This document shows, one piece after another, positions 37,261 to 48,500 of a stretch of DNA of 64,000 nucleotides (the first letter of the stretch is position 1; every line of letters begins with the position of its first letter). Source of the stretch: Brachycybe producta. Its lineage: Eukaryota > Arthropoda > Diplopoda > Playtdesmida > Andrognathidae. Under the pieces are notes generated by a model. It worked only from the letters and a program-made list of their open reading frames with translations. It did not search any database and was not told where the DNA came from. Where the stretch lies: the NCBI GenBank assembly GCA_036925085.1, contig JAUPFP010000088.1:248001-312000 (forward strand), in the 5' to 3' direction. Both the position numbers and the translations under genes were made by a program.

Positions 37261-37936
37261 GCCTTAAATGTATACGAGAAGACGTCATTCACACACAAAA
37301 ATATATCTTAATTCACTGTGACCAGAGTGACGTCATTTGAACTACACACTACAATGCAAATTCTTAAATGTTATTTCTTTTTTTTTTCTAAGTTTCTATT
37401 TTAATCAAAAAGAGACAAAAAAAATGACTGTCAGAATTTTATTTTCTGACGTTTCTTTTTTTTTTCTTACTATATAACTAACATGAATTAGAACATTATG
37501 ATTTATTTCTTAATGCAATGATAATAATAATTATCACCGTGTATAATTTGTTAAATATGCATTTTTGGTGGTATAAAATTGGCAGTTTTTATTGCATTCA
37601 CACACACACACATGAATTATATTCCCAGTATCTTTCTATTGGTGTTTCTGTTCTTGGAAACAAATCTTCGCATTTTAAAAGTCTGCTCAATTCCATTTTA
37701 GACATATTTATATGTCTGTATTCGCAATTAGAATTTTTTTCAAAATGTAACATTTTATTCAAAATGTTAGCTTCTAAAATGAAAAACAAAATTATAAATA
37801 CGCCACTCATATAGCTAAAGGATTTAGCTAAAATGCCTTATTATTTGAAATCTTTATCAAATTTTTTATATTTACAAAAAACTAATAATTAAACAAAAAG
37901 TTTTAGAACCCTTTTAATTTTCAATTTTTATTAGTA

Positions 37937-38228
37937 GGGCTTGGATTTTTATGCAATATCAAGCAAATGTTGCTCATGTGTAGCAATCCCGTTTAGGTCA
38001 ACCAGCAATAATTTATGGTGTTTTTTTTTTCCTTCAATCAAAACACTGGTTAGATGATTGAACTATAGTTGACAACTGGCAGTAACCAGACATATAGCCT
38101 CTAACCAACCTTTTTTGATTAGAAAAAACATAATTGCATTTTCTCTAATGATGGTAATTACTTCACAATTGACATTTGAACAACAAATTGACAAACATTT
38201 CGTTGATATTGCTTAAAAATCCGAGCCC
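37937..38228. mobile_element. Family C MITE, copy C2
   Basis: 292 bp, gggcttggatttttatgcaa to aaaaatccgagccc, flanked by TA on both sides. Confidence 0.85.
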
Positions 38229-38856
38229 TATTTAGAAGTTTTAAAATTTAATTCAGAATTTCTGTTTTAACTATTGTTTTAAATTTAAACAGAACTGAGA
38301 ATTATATTAATTTTGATAATTTATCTTTGGTTTAATTTAACATGACTCTCTCTAAATAATAAAATAGTTGGCAACAAAAATGAAAACATAAAATGATTTG
38401 GCACAAAATGAAGAACTGCATAGTTTTTTTTTCGTAGATAAAAAGATGACAAAATTGTGAATGACTATGGCAAACATTTGGCTAAACATTTTATACAAAA
38501 TAATAAAACAAGAAAATTAACAATTTAAATCGAAATTTGTGCACAATAATATCTTAGAATATCATTTTTATAATGAAGAATATCTTCCATTTGTTGATCC
38601 ATACGTGATCAAACTTAATTTGAGTGAGAAGTGAGTTTCGCTTTTAGAACATCCTGCAAAAAAAAAAAATACAGGATCGAAACCTTTTTGTAGGCACGAA
38701 GGGATGGATATCATCATCAGCCTAGAAGTTTTTAAGAATCATGAACCTGTTGAAAGAAAAAACAAACGAAAACTCTTTGTTATTCATAAAATTCAAAACA
38801 AACGTTTCTTAGAAAACAATTAAGAGTTTAGAAATAAAGAAGTTAAATGTAATTTA

Positions 38857-39240
38857 TGGGCGCAATCGGAAACTAACAGAAACTACACATGCTAGACCAG
38901 TAGTTTCCAACAGTGCCTGAAGAAATGGCGGCACACCTAACAAAATTCACAGTACACTGATTTGCTTGATTTTGCCATCTTCTTTTCAAACATAAGGCCA
39001 TAAAAAGCGTCAAATAAGGCGACCTTAGTGTAAACATAACGTCTATATGTACACATTCTTTACATCCCGACCATCGTCACACTGAAGGCCACCCACCATA
39101 TTAAATTAAGTATTCTCGAGAAAACATATGTGAAATTACATGATTGCTTTCTTGAGAAGGGAAGGCGGAGCCAGCATAGTTCCCGGACACGTTTTCGTTA
39201 CAGACGCAACATTCGCATGTTGTTTCCGGACACTATTTTT
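38857..39240. mobile_element. Family F element, fragment F3
   Basis: Starts tgggcgcaatcggaaactaa and contains attctcgagaaaacatatgt and ccagcatagttcccggacac, shared with F2. It runs into the GC-richer stretch that follows. Confidence 0.55.
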
Positions 39241-39249
39241 CTGTTTTCT

Positions 39250-40100
39250 TTACAGATTGTGACGTGGCTGGCCTTCTGGTGCCACCAGTTTGACGTGGTG
39301 GTGCGGTTCTGGCAGACCAGCCATCGATGATTTTACCGGTCGCGACATTTCTGTAGATTAGTTTTTCCGGGAACGCTCAATCGCTCTTGTGAAAGCCCAC
39401 AAAAAGACTTTCTCCTAGATATCTTCTGTACAGGGCGTGACGACTACGATGACACGGTTACTGTCCTGTTGAGTCGCCTGGAGGCTCCAAGCAGAGGGAC
39501 TCAGATGGTATCTAAGTGCCCCTGTTGGGAGTTCCGCTATGTTTCGGAATCGGAAACTCAAGCACAATACACAACACTTACACACAAATTGAGGTAGATA
39601 AAAATAAACTCTTTACTTGTTATCTTTTACATTGTTGCGTTTACATCTCTTTTGGTTATTATACAAAATCTCTTAGATAGTCAGAACTATTTCGATCTGA
39701 ACTCTCTCAGTATCTCCGACTAACTGTCCCAAACATAAACGGCACGGCACTCTCGTTTCTGTCTTTTGGGAGGGGCGACTGTCACCTCAGGGCTCAATCA
39801 TTGACCAACTGGGCCAATCATTGCCCCAGGCTGAAACTATTACCTTATAAAGAAAGGTATTTTTGGGACTCTTCCCAATTTCTCATGGTTCGACTTGGTT
39901 CCTCGAATTCACTAAGAATTCGGGCCACCCAAGTCTGGACATCTGTGCACCAAGGGGTGCCATGCTGAAAGAAAGGAATTTCTACAGGGTGTTCCACCAT
40001 TCTGCGAATACAGGGTGTCACAAGATAATAGCTTTTTCTTTTGTTTCTGATTGCATCCTCTAATTGATAGTCTGTTTGGAAGCAAGCGAAACAAATTATA
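39250..40100. other. GC-richer unassigned block, possible transposon remnant
   Basis: The stretch stands out from its AT-rich surroundings (gtgacgtggctggccttctg, ggcacggcactctcg, gggaggggcgactgtc). A - strand frame near 39848-40082 reads like protein (VTPCIRRMVEHPVEIPFF, TDVQTWVARILSEFEEPS) but matches no family I can name with certainty. No terminal repeats found. Confidence 0.35.
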
Positions 40101-41964
40101 AACCACTTTAACAAAAAAAAAAAAAAATAAGATGCAACAAACAAACACTATTTGCTTTTTTAAGTTATTCTTTGAAATACTTTTTTGCTCATTGATTTGA
40201 AACTATAAATTCCGGATATTTTCTTTTTAAGTTGCTTTTTTTAATATAAAAGAGTAAAACTAGAGTAAGGTTAATTTTTTGCAAATTATAGTGGTTGTTG
40301 CTATAAAAGTGGCGTTTATTTTCTCAAAAGGTGTATTCATGAACAATTGTTTCAAAGTTTCTTTCAAGACTTCAATACCAAAAAAAAAAGCCGCAATAAA
40401 GGTAGAATATTAAAATTTCAACTTCTTCTTCTGCAATTTAGCTTTACATTGTAATCAAAGTAGAAATAATGTTTGTTTTAGAACAAATCCACTTTTATAA
40501 GGAGTGGGTGTGTTCTGGATTTTTAAATTATATATTACAAACAAGTGTATTGTTTACTGTAGAAGTTTTCGAACTTTTTTTTTCTACAAGAAAATTGCCT
40601 CAAATTTAAATGGCACCTCAAAACCGCAGTTAAGAAAACTTCTTTCTGAAGACTTATTTAGGGTTTTGTGGATTTCTATTCTACATGGGCTTGCTGCAGC
40701 ATCCATGGGGGCTCATTATTCTTAGTTAAATTGACTACTAACTTACATCGAGGGTTAAAATATGTCTCAATAGGCCAACGATCTGGATTTCATCAGTTTG
40801 AGTGATACATCATCACAAGGAATTATAGATCCATTTATGTTTTTTCTTTTCTTTCTGGAAGAGGTTTTCAGTTTCAGGCCCTGTTTTCTAACACGTCCTC
40901 TGAAGCCAATACTTGCCTAGCTTTTTTTTTTTTAAAAAAAATACTGGTATTCAAGTTAAGAGTGTCGTTTGAATATAAGGAAGTTACTTTTTCATCTGTA
41001 TCTTTGTTACAGTTACTATAATAGCTTTGTTGAATGTTACATGTTGGTTTTTTTTGGGTGCACTAGCTTCCAATTATTCTCAGACAAATTCTTGTCGTTT
41101 TCAGTGACTTTTTTGTGTGTATTGTGACAACTTGGTTTCTCCATTATGAGTGTGTTCTCTTAATTTCAAATGACAGTGATATAGAGCTAGTGGAGAAATA
41201 ACCAAAAAAAAATATCCAGGGGAACACTTTAAAGTTTCAACAAATTTACTTTTGATAAGAAACGCGTCATGGCAGAAAAATCTAAAATAACTTCTGTATT
41301 TTATTATAAGTTATGAGAGTTATAATTTATTAAATTTTGTTTTTTTTTCAAATTAGGAGGATTAATATTATTCTGTGAACGTGTTTGAAAACGATTTTTC
41401 CCCTTGAATGATTTTTAAAGCACATACTTGGAGTAGTTAATGTTGGTCCACTTATCTAGAAATCAGTTTTTTTTAAAAAAAAAAAATACATTCTTGTTCA
41501 TTTTTAAATTATATCGAGATACTTGTGTTGCTTTTTAAAATTAAAATGAACCCATTTGAGCTTTTGTATAATCTTGACATTTAAAAAGACTGGAATTCAC
41601 GTAATCCATTGAGTGGTATAGGCAGTTAGTTAACTTGTGGTGTTTTCAAAGATAACACAAGACATTGATTGGTCACAACTAAAATGGTTTCTTGATAATT
41701 TTTGTTCAGTGAGTGAGTGTACTTATTTTTTCTTTCTTTCTGGTTTCAGTCTAGTTGTTCTTTGAATTTGGAAGAACCAGTTTTTAACGTCTGTCACCAA
41801 GACTCCTCACCATGAAATATTTTTATATTTCTTGTAGTTTGAATAAAGTTCGACCCAGTTAAGTTGGTGACATCTTGTAAATTACTTTGGGGTTAGTCAC
41901 AATTTTTTTGCATTCTTAATAACGTAACAAAATACAAGCATATATCCTTCAAAAGAATTCACAA

Positions 41965-42200
41965 TTATTTAAAAAAAAAAAATGATGCCCAGTCTAGTCC
42001 ACTAAATTTCATAGTGAGCTCAGTCGAGCCCACCAAGCCCATGGGGCTCACATAACCCATGGGCTGGACTTTTGTATTATTCCACATGCCCTATATATTC
42101 ACAGCTCATGGTCTAGTTTTTTATAAAAGCCCACCAGGCTCACAAAGTCCATATGGGGACATTGCCATTCCAGACCCAAACGAGCCCATTAGGTTTATAT
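41965..42200. repeat. Family G GCCCA-rich repeat, copy G2
   Basis: Poly-A then gatgcccagtctagtcc, agcccaccaagcccatgggg and cccatgggctggac. Confidence 0.6.
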
Positions 42201-42486
42201 AATTCTATAATTATTAAATGTCTCTACGTGAGAATTAATTTAGTTTTGACTTTGAAATTATTAAATGTCTAAAAGGCTGATTCCAGAATTTTAGAGGCAT
42301 TGGGCTAGGCAGTAAAAATGGCAATAATGCTAAAACCAGCATCACAGTATCACAGTAGTGTAACATAGCTAGTAAACAAAATTACTAAATTTTATCTTGG
42401 AATTGGAATACAATGAATGTAAGTGAAGATGCTCACCACTGGTGACTTGTTCTCCCGTAAATGGTCTTGATTCATTTGAATAAATG

Positions 42487-42510
42487 TTAGGAATCGTCAT
42501 CTTCACTGTC
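42487..42510 (-). CDS. ERC: ERC terminal coding exon, acidic tail DSEDDDS
   Basis: A strong acceptor (tttgttactttcag) precedes GAC AGT GAA GAT GAC GAT TCC TAA, phase 0, so the joined end is EKYSE-DSEDDDS-stop. Vertebrate ERC isoforms end DQDDEEGIWA. The acidic run is comparable, but the RIM-binding IWA motif is absent. Another phase-compatible acceptor at 38746 would give VHDS-stop. Too short to be certain; an alternative last exon may exist. Confidence 0.55.
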   Translation of the reverse strand, partial: DSEDDDS

Positions 42511-45500
42511 CTGAAAGTAACAAAAACATACACACACTTAAGTATCAATTATTGTAATTTTACTGCTGTTGCACCGTGGCCAAGTCAATTTAATGTAAAG
42601 TCGGATTGATTAAATTAATTTATGACTTTTAGGATCATAACTGAAATATTTGCAGTTAAAATAATTTTGGCATTGACGTTAACATTGGCAACATCAATGC
42701 AGCTAAATAATCTTTTCAACAAATTCCTTTCTCAGTAAATGCCCCCTCCTCCCCCCCCCTCGGAGGAGATTGCATAACATGTTTTGAATCCCCAAGTCCA
42801 CACCTGGTGGTAAGGAATTGTGAGGGTCATCATGGGTGGACACTTAATTTGTCTAAGGGAAAATAGGGAGGAAATGAGTGTGCGTTACAAGTTACAAAAT
42901 ATCAAATTGTGATAGAATAACAAGTTTAACTTGAGAACATAATATGGTTAAAAGCTTAACTTTGTATACATTGTAAGTTATAGTTTAAACTCAGCAACTT
43001 GTGGGCCATCTTGTCACTTTCACCCTTTTTGTTAGACGGAAATTCGGAATCCTCTTCTACTCTCGTGTCAAATATCATTGAGTAATTTCAATTTTTATAT
43101 TGTTTAGTGTTTTACTTGTTGTGTTACTGCATACAGTAGTAAATTATTTAATAAGAATAATTCTAAATGCAGAACAAACTGAACACTCAGTATATAATTA
43201 TATAAAATTGACAATAATTATCATTAGGATTCGGATTTTTATGCAATATCAAGCAGATTTTTCTCAATATGTGGCCAAAACGACCAATTGTGCAGTAACA
43301 ACCTTGAACAATCCCGTTTAGATCAACCAAAAATTGCCGTTTTTTTTCAATAAAAAACGCTGGCTATAGTTGACTCTAGTTGACAACTGATATTAGCCTC
43401 TAGCCTCTAAACAGCCTTTTTGATTAGAAAAAGCATAATTGCAGTTGCTCTAATAAGGATGATTATGTCACAGTTGACACTTAGATCACAAATTGAGAAA
43501 TATTTGATTTGATATTGCATAAAAATCCGAGTTTTAATAATTGTTATAATAGATGTATTTTATGTAAATGTACAGATATTACGATGAATAATCAATAGTT
43601 TCTTCATTATGATTGTGTCAATGCAAATAGTTTGATAAGAACCGGTTCCTTGGGAAATAACTAATAGGAATGGGCGCAATCTTAAACGAAATAAAAGTTA
43701 TTTGTAAAGCATCTGGAAACAACTTGTCCGGGAACTATGCTAGCTATACTTGCGCTTCTCAAGAAAACAAGCATCTAACCCACATACTTGCTTTCTCGAG
43801 CAGACTAAATTGAATATGGCGACTTTCGGTGTGACGTTATGGTTACACCAATGGTCTAAACATACTGTAGACCTACATGTATATGAGGCATTTCTATGGC
43901 CTTGTGTTTCAGAAGAAAATGGCAACATCTGGAAATTCTTTTCTTTTAAAGAATTACATTTAGGAGGTGAAGCAAAATATATGATCCCTTCTAGATTCTG
44001 AATGCCCTCAATGACCACACCACACCCCCCCCCCACCCCACACACACATTTTGACAATTTTGGTATTTTATTCTTCGGAAGCTTTTTATCATAGATGTGG
44101 AATTATAGTTTTGCTATTTAACTGACATGTCCACTTAATTTTTGTTACCAGAACAAAAAAGAATGTTCTTTTTGTTTAAAGAATCAAAGAAGAATTTTAA
44201 CTATAAAAGAGGCATTCTTTTGAAAAGCTTGTTATTTTTGTTGTTGTTGTATTTAATGATTTTCACCGACGGCCATTTAAATTCTGTCTGTTTGTGGGTA
44301 ACAAACATGTCACTAAATGTTACCAATTCATCTCAAGAGGTTTTTTTTTCCCTTTTCTCTTTAAAATTATAAAAAAAACATACATGTCAATGGGATTCTG
44401 GATAAGATAGAAATTTTTACTAAAAAAACACGAAACAAAGAAAATCGTTTTGTGTATTTTTTTTATACAAATTACATTAAGTTTTGTTTTGTTTTAAGTA
44501 AAAAGAAATAAGATTAGACAAAAAAGACAAGATATTTTGTGAGGACAAATTGTTGTTTATTGCTGAAGTCTCTCTAAAGTCTAAACATTGTATAATAATG
44601 TTTGTTGAGTGAGTATTTATGGGCTTGAATTGATTAAGGGGGGTGGGGGGTGGATACAATAATATTTTCTAAGGAGTTATGAGTTAGGCAAATTGTTTTT
44701 TTCCAGGTGAGCTTTTTTCATGGTGAATAAAAATTATGATTTGAAAAAGATCGGATTTTTTTTTATTTAAATCAGATTTTTTTTAACCTTATTTAAAATT
44801 TCACCAAATTGGTCTTTTTTTTCCTCAACTGAAAATTCATGCATGACAATGTATTCAGGCTGTTCAGTGTTTATACACATGTCAAGCACACATCATTATA
44901 ATAAATTCATTTCGTGAAAGATAGAGAAAAAATGAATTCCTGTTTTTTTAAAAAAAAAAAAATTCTAAAAAAAATTTCAGAATGTGATTTAAATCACTTA
45001 TATTTCGTTGCCAATTATTTTTAATTAAATCCTGATTTAAATGAAGTTGATTTTTAGAGAAGAAAAAAAATCAATTAGGTCGCGATTTAAATCTGTAAAT
45101 TAAGTCGCGATTTTAAATCAATCCATGGTGGCTTTTTGTATTATTTCGGAAAAATTCCTGCTTTTGCGGCATCTTCTCATAAAAAAGCCATTGGCACGAA
45201 GCCACTATTGCAACTTGAAAGAAAAAAAAAATGAGAAAGGCGGGGTTTCACTGATCTCAATTTATTTGAAAAATGTGAAAATGTCAAATATAAAACTTTC
45301 AGCATTCGAGAATGCCAAATGTTTTGTTAACCCCTTTTCATGTTTATCCATTTAAACACAAGTCGCGTTAAAACAATAAAAAATTGAGAAATACATAATT
45401 ATTTATGGTTTGTTTTTTTACGATCTTTAAAACTGATCAATTTCTACAATCTTAACAATATTTTTTTTATATATATATATATTTCTACTTTTTTATTTTG

Positions 45501-48500
45501 GTCACTTACCTCCGAGTATTTTTCTCCATTTGTTTTTTGATTGGTTGTTGTTGAGTCGGCTGCTGCTGTTGCACATTTGGACACTTCTTGTAAGATCTGC
45601 ACTTGGCTTTCGCTCTGAATACAAAAAAAAACACACACACACACATAAAAAGATCAATTAAAAAGATTTTTTTTCTCTCCATTGAATTTCAAAACAGTAG
45701 CCGTATATATTTCTGTGTTGTTTTTATAAAATTAGATTTATGTTCATGAGTTGAGTGTGTGTTTGTTAATTCAAATGGTTGATGCCTTAGCTGCGATTCA
45801 ACATTCATTAGCATAATAACATGCCAAAAATGTTGATACCATCGAGTTGTTTATTAGACATACGATTACAGACTTTAGTTGTTAAGGTTTCGTTTTTTTT
45901 TTAAATTTATAGCTTTGGCAAAGATAATTTTAATTACTTTAGCCCTTTAAGCAATCATTTAAAACAGACACACACACATGCACAGACTGATTGCAATTAT
46001 TACTGGTTTTTAATATATTTAACTAATGTTAAAGAGGAGGGAGGCATTATAGGGGGCCGAGTTAACCTAAACTTTTGTAAGAAAAACTTCAAGCTATGTT
46101 ATAAACTATAATAGTAACGTTTTATGCAAAAAAGAGTATTTTCACGATATTTAGAAATCGTAAAGTTTTCAGTTTTCATAAAATAGTTGACATTTTTTCT
46201 CATTTATTTAAAATGTAGTTTTCAGTAATTCTCCTTAAAAATTCTCGATTCTTGTTGAATATATAAAAAAATATGAAGAACATTGTAATTTCTTTACCTC
46301 GCTCTTTATTTTCTCCATAAGTTTACTCCGCTCGACTTTCAACCTTTCCAATTCTTCTGCCGATTTTTCATTTTTGATGCCGGATACTTCGAGCAATGCG
46401 ATGTGAGCATCTCTCTCACTTACGGCTGCAGTCAATGCATCTTGCCTTTTATAAATCAAAATAAACGAATCAGTACACATTTTAAAAGATTTGGTCAGAA
46501 CTTAAGATTAGAAACCAACAAAAAAAAACTGAGGCCCATCCCAGTCCAACCCACAAAATCTATAGGAAGCCCAGCCCACCAAGCTCATGAGGCCCACAAG
46601 TTGAAGCTCACAAAACCCACCAGCCCATGGGCTATGTGGCGCTATTCTTAAACGTAACTGGTCCATGAGTTTTTATGTAGCTAGGTTTCTAACTTAGATT
46701 AATCCGTGGTTTTTACTTCATTTCAAACAAGTCTTCTAAATGTTTTCTCCTTTCGGAAGTCAATAACTGCAGTTGTTCTTCGAGCTTCTTTAGATTGGTT
46801 TTAAACGGTGGACAATTGGTACAGCGGACGTTGTGTGCATTCTGTAAAGACTTCAATCTTTCCTCCAATTTAAAAACCTTCATTTGAAAGAAGAATAAGA
46901 AAAAAAAAAAGGCAAAATAGAATCAATACGATGGTACGTGTTTCAATTACGACCACAATGAATACGATTTCCGTTTACTTTTTCTTCGGCTAAATTAGAT
47001 CGTTGTTCGTATTCGGCCACCTCAAGTTCACGGTTTGCTGTTATCCGCACGCTTTCTCGTAAGGCTTCTTCCAGTTCTTCGATACGTTCCTCTTTCACTC
47101 GAAGATCTTCCTTCAGGTGTAATGAATTTTCCAAAACCAAACAAAAAATTGCAACTAAACAACGTAAAGAAAATAAAAACAAACGAAACGGCATAGCAAA
47201 AAAAAAAAAAAAAAAGAGAACAAAAACGATACTTGGAAATTGAATTGAAATGAAAAATATTTGTAAATTAAAGGCGAAGTGGTTGTAAAGATTCACTTAT
47301 ACAATGTTAAGGAAAGAAAAAAAAAGAGTCAGATTCGATTAAATTTTTTTTTTGTTTAGAAAAAAAAAAATATGCTAAATACGTGTATAGTTAGCAAAAT
47401 CCAATGACATGCACGTATAACAGACACACACATGCATACAAAAAACAGACCGAGAATTATTATTGTTTTGGGGGAGTTTTTTCATACGCAACAACAGCAG
47501 AGCTTTTTGTTATTTTTATATAAAAAAAAAATTTTGAAATGAAGGAGTAACAAACGAAAATATAACAACAAACAGCAAAAGAAAATATTAGAAAAAGCTG
47601 GAAAAGAAACTTCCTGGACCAGGAGGCTTTAAGAAGAAAACAAAATTATGCAAGAAATGGTTATTTTCTGTTTTGTTAGCGAAGATTTCAGATTTTATAA
47701 AGGTAAAGACTCCAGTAAAAATCGTCTAACACAAACAAATATTCGAGTCCCTTCCATATTTCGTGTTAAACGATTTCCACTGTAATGTATTAGGAGACTA
47801 TTGGATGCCTTTGCGGAAGGTAAGAAGAAGTTCGTACCTGTCCTTTACTAGCTTCTCTTTTAGATTCTTCTTCTGCTCGTTTTCTGGCTTCTTCGGACAC
47901 TTGAGCGCCACCACTAACACCAACACCAACACCAAGACCAACACCAACAGGTTGAACAACTCTTTCTACATGTTGAGATTTCTTTAAAGTGTTCAAGGCA
48001 CTGTTGAGAAACAAAACACAAGTGTGACATTTTTAATATAAATATCACAATTACGTATTGTTAGATTAGTGGTAGCTCGACACTGTGTAAAGATTCGTGT
48101 TTTTTTTTAAAGTTGCTTCAAAGTAGACAAACTTTGTAACATGTCGAAGTTTCTTGAAATGCATCACTTACTCTTGTAATTCTCTTATCATTTTATCTTT
48201 GGCAAACTTTTCTTCTTCACTTTGTTGCATAATCTGCAAGAGTCTGTCCAAATCTTGTTGCGATTTCAAAGCCTCTTCTTTAGATTTATCAATCTGTTGC
48301 TTTGCAGTGTCATGATGTTTCTGCAATTCTTCGTTCTTTTTTCTCAAGTCTGAGATCTGTCTTGCCAAAACTTCGTTTTGACCAGCTTCGGCCTAAACAT
48401 AAATACAAATATAGCAAAAAAACAAATTAATCATCCTTTTGATTAGAACTCGTGTCGTGTTCCAATAATACGAACGGTCTGCATTCGTGATTCCAATTCG

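Larger units (their letters stand above)
9800..42480. other. 32-kb intergenic region, repeat-dense
   Basis: Between the two convergent genes I find no reading frame with recognisable homology. The space is filled with MITE-like families A, C, D, E, F, G, I, J, K and M (listed separately), minisatellites at 18.76 and 28.09 kb, microsatellites and AT-rich unique sequence. A possible isolated exon is noted at 27606-27735. Confidence 0.6.
42511..45509 (-). other. Last ERC intron, with C3 and F4 elements
   Basis: No coiled-coil or other conserved frame was seen in this 3-kb AT-rich intron. It holds a family-C MITE (43227-43534), a family-F fragment (about 43671-43970) and a T-rich stretch with repeated gatttaaatc-type motifs near 44.75-45.12 kb. 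Confidence 0.6.
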
